Origin: an uncultured Eubacteriales bacterium
Lineage (GTDB): Bacteria > Bacillota > Clostridia > Christensenellales > UBA1242
NCBI GenBank assembly: GCA_949067325.1
Contig: CARTDZ010000013.1
Coordinates: forward strand, 1-26,150
DNA: 26,150 nucleotides
Direction of reading: 5' to 3'
Part shown: positions 21,088 through 26,150 of the stretch, one piece after another
Layout of the letters: each line of letters opens with the position of its first letter
Position numbering within the stretch: position 1 is the stretch's first letter
Notes under the pieces: generated by a model
Databases searched by the model: none
Told to the model about the DNA's origin: nothing
What the model saw: the letters and a program-made list of their open reading frames with translations, nothing else
Position numbers and translations under genes: made by a program

Positions 21088-22053
21088 TTGAGTTTTTCAA
21101 AAAATTCAAAATTTGAAATAATGGCCAATCCGATTGAAGACGCTGACTGCGGTATAGCGTTTTTGTCGGGGCTTTTTCATGCTTGCGGTCAACTGACCAA
21201 AAATAGCGAAGGACTTAGAGCAGACCTTGTAACCGATCTTAAAGAGATGTTTGACTATGCAAATGCAATAGTAAAAAAACTTTATGGTGACACATTATCA
21301 CTCGAAATAAGTGATGATTATATCATAAACAAAACAACTTACTATAGAATTATGTTTCCTCTTGATATTTCTGAGAGAGTGCTTGTAGATTGTGGAATTT
21401 TGGAGTTAAATGGTGGCATAACCATCAAGCGAGAGATTGACCGCAACATTTTGCAAGATGAAGAGTGTAAGCGTTCTTTTATCGTGGGTGCGTATATTGG
21501 CTGCTCAACTTCAAGCATACGCTTAAGCGAACTTGGCTCACAGACTGCCACTACAGGTTATCATCTTGAGTTTGCTTCACACACATATGAGTTTTTAAAG
21601 GGGTTGCAAGAGCTATTGAGTGAATTTTCAATTACTTCCAAGCTTGTTGAAAGAAAGAAGATTTTTGTGCTTTATTTAAAGGATTCCGAGGCAATAAAAG
21701 ACCTTTTGGCACTTGTAGGGGCTGGACAAAGCGTGCTTGACCTATCAGACGAAATGGCAAAGCGAGGCTTAAGAAACACTGTGAATAGGCAGGTTAATTG
21801 CATCAATGCAAATATAAACAAAACTGTAGAAGCAAGCCTAAAACAAGTGGAAGCGATCAATCTTATCAATCGCAAAATAGGTCTTGAAAGCTTGCCAGAA
21901 GACTTGCAAGAAGTTGCTGTTTTAAGACTTGCAAACCAACAAGAAAGTATGGAAGAACTTTTAAAACTTTCTACCATCAAGCTTACAAAGAGTGGTCTTA
22001 ACCATCGTTTTAGAAGATTGTTGAAAATCGCAGATATTTTAAGAGAGAGATAA
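21088..22053 (+). CDS. whiA: WhiA, DNA-binding regulator
   Basis: 321 aa from the TTG at 21088, which gives MSFS, the usual WhiA N-terminus, with AGAGG 6 nt upstream. A TTG at 21082 sits on the RBS and is less likely. The N-terminal part resembles a LAGLIDADG-type fold (DCGIAFLSGLFHACGQL; FIVGAYIGCSTSSIR). The C-terminal part has the helix-turn-helix region (SLPEDLQEVAVLRLANQQ, then LTKSGLNHRFRRLLKIA). WhiA regulates sporulation and division genes in Streptomyces and affects division in Bacillus. It follows the PHP gene by 2 nt. Confidence 0.95.
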   Translation: MSFSKNSKFEIMANPIEDADCGIAFLSGLFHACGQLTKNSEGLRADLVTDLKEMFDYANAIVKKLYGDTLSLEISDDYIINKTTYYRIMFPLDISERVLVDCGILELNGGITIKREIDRNILQDEECKRSFIVGAYIGCSTSSIRLSELGSQTATTGYHLEFASHTYEFLKGLQELLSEFSITSKLVERKKIFVLYLKDSEAIKDLLALVGAGQSVLDLSDEMAKRGLRNTVNRQVNCINANINKTVEASLKQVEAINLINRKIGLESLPEDLQEVAVLRLANQQESMEELLKLSTIKLTKSGLNHRFRRLLKIADILRER

Positions 22054-22099
22054 AAATATTTCATATTTTTTACAGAAGATAAGTTAAAAAGGGGTAAAG

Positions 22100-25000
22100 A
22101 TGAAGGATTTTGTTCACTTACACTTGCATACTGAATACAGCTTGCTTGACGGACTTGCAAGAATAGAAAAGCTTGTGGATATAGTAAAAGAGCGTGGCTG
22201 GAAGGCAGTAGCTATCACTGACCATGGTAATATGTATGGTGCTTTAAAGTTTTTTGAGGCATGCGTTTGTAAAGGCATCAAACCTATTATTGGTCAAGAA
22301 TTTTATTGCACACACGACATGAAGTCACGTTCAAACCGCGATGACATGGCACACCTTATTCTTATCGCAAAAAACAATACTGGCTATCAAAATCTTTTGA
22401 AGCTTTCCTCTTTTGCCTTTCTTGAAGGATTTTATTTCAAACCAAGAATAGACTACAAACTGCTAGAGCAGTACAGCGAAGGTCTTATCTGTCTTTCTGC
22501 TTGTCTTGCAGGACATATTCCTCAGTTTATTTTGAAAAGACAGTATGATGAGGCTGACAGACTGGCTTTAAAATTAAAGTCAATTTTTGGTGAGGATTTT
22601 TATCTTGAAATTCAAGATCATGGCATACCTGAACAAAAGGAAGTTTTGGTCAAGCTTAGTGAAATGTCACAAAGACTTGACATCAAACTTGTGGCTACAA
22701 ATGATGTGCATTATTTGAACAGAGAAGACGCAGAGCTTCAAGACGTTTTGATGTGCGTGCAAATGGGCAAGACTTATGACGACCCAGAACGTATGAAGTT
22801 TTCAACCAATGAATTTTATTTAAAAACCTATGAAGAAATGCTTGAAGCTTTGCCTGGTTTTGAAGAGGCGCTTGATCGAACGAACGAAATTGCTGACAAA
22901 TGCAATGTTACCATAAAAACAAAGTCACTTCGTGAAGCGGCGGAAGGAGGCAATCCAAACATTCCTGAAGAAGACAAACTAGGTGCTAGTGAAAACTTTA
23001 TTCCGCTATATATTCCTGACACTGGTGAAGACGCTTATGAATTTTTAAAAAGGCTGTCTTATGAAGGCCTTGAAAGAAATTATAAGGAAATAACAAAAGA
23101 GCTTGAAGAGCGAATGGAAATGGAACTTTCAACAATCCATAAGCTTGGCTTTGTTGAATACTTTCTCGTCGTTTGGGACTATATCAATTTTGCTCGTGAA
23201 AATGGTATCCCTGTTGGACCTGGTCGAGGCTCTGGTGCGGGCAGTTTGGTCGCTTACTGCACAGGTATAACTCAGGTTGACCCTATGCGTTATGAATTGT
23301 TCTTTGACCGCTTCATCAATCCTGAACGCGTTTCAATGCCCGACTTTGACGTTGACTTCTGCATGGATAGACGTGGCGAAGTTATAGAATACTCAAAAAG
23401 GCGATACGGCTACGACCACGTTTCAAATATTGTAACTTTTGGAAATATGCAAGCAAAAAATGCAATCAAAGACGTTGCACGCGTTTTTCGATATCCTCTT
23501 TCTGAAGTTGATAAAATCACGAAAGAAATTCCTGGCAAGCCACTATGCAAGCCACCAGTTCTTAAATATTATTTTGGTCAGAGCAATAAAGAAGGCAGTG
23601 AAAAGTTCGTCATTCCGGCACTTAAAAAAATGTATGAAGATGATGAAATGATCAAAAAGATTGTCGACATGGCAATCAAGCTTGAAGGTGTGCCAAGAAA
23701 CGTTTCGATGCACGCGGCAGGCGTGCTCATTTCTCCAACTCCTGTTTTTGACAAAGTGCCAATGGCCAAGAGCGGCGAAGACGTGGTTACTCAATTTGAC
23801 ATGTCTGAACTAGAACATTTGGGTCTTCTAAAAATGGACTTTCTTGGTCTTAGAACTTTGACTGATATCAAAAAAGCGATAGACTATATTAAGGAAGATT
23901 ATGGCGTCGAAATTGACTTTACCAAAATGGAATACAATGATCCTGCTGTTTTTGAGCTGATTTCATCAGGCAATACTGAAACTATATTTCAGCTTGAAAG
24001 TGGAGGTATGAAGAAGTTTATGATGGACCTTCAACCTTCTTGCCTTGAAGACGTGATTGCGGGTATTTCACTTTATCGTCCTGGCCCAATGGACTTCATT
24101 CCAAAGTTTGTTCGTGGCAAAAAGAACCCAGAAACTATCGAATATGATGACCCTTGTCTTGAGCCGATCTTGTCAAACACATACGGTTGTATAGTTTATC
24201 AAGAGCAGGTTATGAAAATTTTTCAAGTCATGGCAGGCTTTTCACTTGGCGGGGCCGACAACGTGCGAAGAATTATGGGTAAGAAAAAGCCTGAAAAGTT
24301 GCCGCCAGAACGCAAGAAATTCTTATATGGCTGGACAGACCCTGAAGGTAAGAAAAAGCCAATTCCAGGGGCTTTGGCTCTTGGTCACGAAGAAGAAGTT
24401 TCAATCAAAGTGTTTGACCAAATGGCTAAGTTTGCTGGTTATGCCTTCAACAAATCTCACGCTGCAGCTTATGCATATGTTGCTTATCAAACGGGCTATT
24501 TAAAGGCACATTATGAAATTGAATATCTGACAGCAGTGCTAAACAATCGTATAAGCAATGCTGACCTTGTCAAACGCTATACAAACTACGCCAAAATGGA
24601 AGGCTTTGAAGTTTATCCACCTGACATAAACAAATCATATACTGAGTTTAAGGTTGAAAACGGCAATATGCGTTTTGGTCTTGGTGCGTTGAAGCACGTA
24701 GGAACAGGAGTTGTTGACCAAATAGTCAGTGAAAGACAAAAAAATGGTAACTTTAAAAGTTTTGAAGATTTTGTTCAAAGAATGATAGCCTATGGCACTA
24801 TCAACAAGAGAACTGTTGAAAGTTTAATACTTGGCGGAGCTTTTGATCAGTTTGGTATTTACCGCTCAAAATTGATGGCTGTGCATTCAATGGTTATAGA
24901 CAGAGCGGTGCAAGACAAGAAAAACACCTCAAATGGACAGACTTCTATCTTTGACACTTTTGAAGAGGTGGCAGAAGCGGTAAATTCAGTTGAGTATCCT

Positions 25001-25741
25001 GATATAAAAGAGTTTAACAAAGAGACACTTTTAAAGCAAGAAAAGGAATTTGTTGGCATTTATCTTTCAGGTCACCCGCTTGATGATTATCTTGACAAGT
25101 TTGAAAGCTTCAACTTTAAGTCGAGCATGATAAGGAAAGAAGACAGCGACAACTTCTCCAAAGAAGATGGTGATGATGAAGAAATGGGTGAGGCGACCTA
25201 TTATGGCGAAGAAATAATGCCTGAAGACGTTGGTGAAAGCAAAGAAGAATTTGTCAAAGATGGACAAAATGTTATAGGCGGCGGAGTGGTGACGTCTGTA
25301 AAAAAACTTTCAGGCAAAAATATGGCAATCCTTACTATCGAAGATCTTGATGGTACATTTGACGCTTTTGTATTTCCAAAAATTTATAACAAATTCAACG
25401 ACCTTATCGTCGAAGATACGCTCTTGACAGTAAGAGGTCATGTTTCGATCAGAGATGGAAAAAGTCCTGTTGTTGTCGTTGATAGTATGACGCCTTGGAA
25501 AAAGGTTGAAGATGTGGCTATAAAAGAAGAAAAACTCTATTTGCGCTTTGACACAAAAGATATCGATGTTTATACAAAAGTGAAGGATATAATCTCTTCT
25601 TATCCTGGCAAGTCGTCTGTTGTGATCAAATGTTCTTCGACCAACAATGCGTTTGCTTTCAGTGCAAGGGTGGAGCTTAACAATTATTTAAGCAACGAGC
25701 TAATTGGCCTACTTGGCGAAAGCAATGTTATACTAAGATAG
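22100..25741 (+). CDS. dnaE: DNA polymerase III alpha subunit, DnaE type
   Basis: 1213 aa, the DnaE1-type length. Order: N-terminal PHP domain (VHLHLHTEYSLLDGLARI; AITDHGNMYGAL), palm with GPGRGSGAGSLVAYC, the catalytic aspartates in PDFDVDF (D415, D417), and a third Asp (D580) in KMDFLGLRTL. Fingers follow with FNKSHAAAYAYVAYQTGYLKA, a helix-hairpin-helix region, and an OB fold near residues 1060-1140 before a C-terminal domain. No 3'-5' exonuclease insert is seen, so this is DnaE, not PolC. An acidic linker (about 1015-1050) precedes the OB fold. Its RBS is AAAAAGGGG, spaced 5 nt from the ATG, 46 nt after whiA. All tryptophans I checked are TGG. It ends in TAG. Confidence 0.98.
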   Translation: MKDFVHLHLHTEYSLLDGLARIEKLVDIVKERGWKAVAITDHGNMYGALKFFEACVCKGIKPIIGQEFYCTHDMKSRSNRDDMAHLILIAKNNTGYQNLLKLSSFAFLEGFYFKPRIDYKLLEQYSEGLICLSACLAGHIPQFILKRQYDEADRLALKLKSIFGEDFYLEIQDHGIPEQKEVLVKLSEMSQRLDIKLVATNDVHYLNREDAELQDVLMCVQMGKTYDDPERMKFSTNEFYLKTYEEMLEALPGFEEALDRTNEIADKCNVTIKTKSLREAAEGGNPNIPEEDKLGASENFIPLYIPDTGEDAYEFLKRLSYEGLERNYKEITKELEERMEMELSTIHKLGFVEYFLVVWDYINFARENGIPVGPGRGSGAGSLVAYCTGITQVDPMRYELFFDRFINPERVSMPDFDVDFCMDRRGEVIEYSKRRYGYDHVSNIVTFGNMQAKNAIKDVARVFRYPLSEVDKITKEIPGKPLCKPPVLKYYFGQSNKEGSEKFVIPALKKMYEDDEMIKKIVDMAIKLEGVPRNVSMHAAGVLISPTPVFDKVPMAKSGEDVVTQFDMSELEHLGLLKMDFLGLRTLTDIKKAIDYIKEDYGVEIDFTKMEYNDPAVFELISSGNTETIFQLESGGMKKFMMDLQPSCLEDVIAGISLYRPGPMDFIPKFVRGKKNPETIEYDDPCLEPILSNTYGCIVYQEQVMKIFQVMAGFSLGGADNVRRIMGKKKPEKLPPERKKFLYGWTDPEGKKKPIPGALALGHEEEVSIKVFDQMAKFAGYAFNKSHAAAYAYVAYQTGYLKAHYEIEYLTAVLNNRISNADLVKRYTNYAKMEGFEVYPPDINKSYTEFKVENGNMRFGLGALKHVGTGVVDQIVSERQKNGNFKSFEDFVQRMIAYGTINKRTVESLILGGAFDQFGIYRSKLMAVHSMVIDRAVQDKKNTSNGQTSIFDTFEEVAEAVNSVEYPDIKEFNKETLLKQEKEFVGIYLSGHPLDDYLDKFESFNFKSSMIRKEDSDNFSKEDGDDEEMGEATYYGEEIMPEDVGESKEEFVKDGQNVIGGGVVTSVKKLSGKNMAILTIEDLDGTFDAFVFPKIYNKFNDLIVEDTLLTVRGHVSIRDGKSPVVVVDSMTPWKKVEDVAIKEEKLYLRFDTKDIDVYTKVKDIISSYPGKSSVVIKCSSTNNAFAFSARVELNNYLSNELIGLLGESNVILR

Positions 25742-25751
25742 CTTTCGCTAA

Positions 25752-25913
25752 AAGCACCTATTGAAAACAGCTGTTTTTCAGGCTATAAACAACAGCAAAA
25801 CCGCTCACACTATTTATACTCTTCAAGACGAAAATGGCAAGGTTTCTTTGTTTTCTATTTTTTTAGGAGGCAAGGGTTATAGAAGCAAATTAAATAATGT
25901 GCCAGAAGAGTAG
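25752..25913 (+). other. Possible remnant reading frame after dnaE
   Basis: An open frame follows the dnaE stop in a different frame. It runs from a TAA at 25749 to a TAG at 25911-25913, with TTG at 25761 as the only start-like codon and no RBS. The product would include TIYTLQDENGKVSLFSIFLG, which reads like real protein. It could be a decayed gene end or chance; I do not recognise it. A 14-bp palindrome, AAAACAGCTGTTTT (25764-25777), lies at its start. No convincing dnaE terminator is seen in 25742-25982. Confidence 0.2.
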
Positions 25914-25982
25914 TGATTTGATAAATGAAAATACTGAAAAATGAGATATTGAAATAAATTTCTAAAATTTCTTTTGTTTTTC

Positions 25983-26011
25983 TTGACATTTGTGTTAGAC
26001 TATGATAAACT
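25983..26011 (+). promoter_or_regulatory. Promoter of the tRNA-Gly/tRNA-Arg genes
   Basis: Perfect TTGACA (25983-25988), 17 bp, TAAACT (26006-26011), the same pair of boxes as at the S10 promoter. The better-looking TATGAT at 26001 is only 12 bp from the -35. Initiation would be near 26018, about 10 nt before tRNA-Gly. Confidence 0.65.
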
Positions 26012-26027
26012 TTCATAGTCAACATGT

Positions 26028-26101
26028 GCGGGTGTAGTTCAGTGGTAGAACCCCAGCCTTCCAAGCTGGTCGCGAGGGTCCGATTCCCTTCACCCGCTCC
26101 A
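26028..26101 (+). tRNA. tRNA-Gly (anticodon TCC), CCA encoded
   Basis: Acceptor GCGGGTG pairs with CACCCGC, D arm GTTCAGTGGTAGAAC, anticodon stem CCAGC/GCTGG with loop CTTCCAA (TCC), T stem GAGGG with loop TCCGATT. Discriminator T and CCA are encoded. It reads GGA/GGG codons. Confidence 0.95.
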
Positions 26102-26104
26102 TGG

Positions 26105-26150
<46 letters not shown>

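Noticed and set aside
21121..22053. whiA start at ATG 21121 (TAATG overlap if the PHP gene were read through its TGAs)
   Set aside because: It would remove the conserved MSFS N-terminus of WhiA, and no RBS precedes it. TTG 21088 fits better.
22100..25741. Genome-wide UGA=Trp code (code 4) suggested by rplO
   Set aside because: Every Trp I checked in dnaE (for example in RGWKAV, VVWDY, YGWTDP, TPWKKV) is TGG, and no other conserved gene has an internal TGA. A low-GC code-4 genome would use TGA heavily.
25764..25777. AAAACAGCTGTTTT as a dnaE terminator
   Set aside because: It is a perfect palindrome with no loop and no T-tract after it, so it would not form a proper terminator hairpin.

Overview
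The window carries a long run of core information-processing genes from a low-GC, Gram-positive-type bacterium, most likely a Clostridia-like Bacillota. The signs are the S10-spc-alpha ribosomal superoperon order, a KOW protein between map and infA, zinc-type S14, L36 and adenylate kinase, strong GGAGG ribosome-binding sites, and a PHP-whiA-dnaE block of the kind found in Clostridia. The species cannot be named from sequence alone. Partial tRNA genes bound the window: tRNA-Val (minus strand) on the left, and tRNA-Gly followed by a cut tRNA-Arg on the right.

Region by region: (1) 1-1030 holds the tRNA-Val, then a BclA-C-terminal-like small beta protein (235-762) with inverted repeats at both ends. 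(2) 1033-1906 is a 49-aa ORF followed by recO, ended by a strong bidirectional terminator. (3) 2011-2604 (minus) is an unrecognised Lys/Glu-rich, probably coiled-coil protein with its own extended -10 promoter. (4) 2605-3188 is AT-rich and leads into the S10 promoter, which has four A-tracts spaced exactly 11 bp apart just upstream and a structured leader of about 210 nt. (5) 3189-18913 is one co-directional array: S10 L3 L4 L23 L2 S19 L22 S3 L16 L29 S17 L14 L24 L5 S14 S8 L6 L18 S5 L30 L15 SecY, a structured gap, then Adk Map KOW IF1 L36 S13 S11 S4 RpoA L17. (6) 19136-19561 is an orphan cysteine-containing protein with its own promoter and terminator. (7) 19826-25741 is dtd, a PHP-domain hydrolase, whiA and dnaE.

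The genes supply ribosome assembly (r-proteins), initiation (IF1), N-terminal methionine removal (Map), membrane insertion (SecY), nucleotide balance (Adk), transcription (RpoA), tRNA proofreading (Dtd), repair (RecO) and replication (DnaE).

The strongest anomaly is in rplO (L15). The reading frame is intact and conserved along its whole length except for one in-frame TGA at 12209-12211, where L15 proteins normally have the second glycine of the EGG motif. An 8-bp hairpin begins 6 nt after it. All tryptophans I checked elsewhere are TGG, and only 2 of 41 genes stop at TGA, so wholesale UGA reassignment is unlikely. A point nonsense mutation, a sequencing error or local readthrough remain open. 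Other oddities are the Lys/Ala-rich tail on L24, insertions in L17, N-terminal extensions on S5 and L22, the absence of rapZ-yvcK between the PHP gene and whiA, and several unrecognised small proteins.
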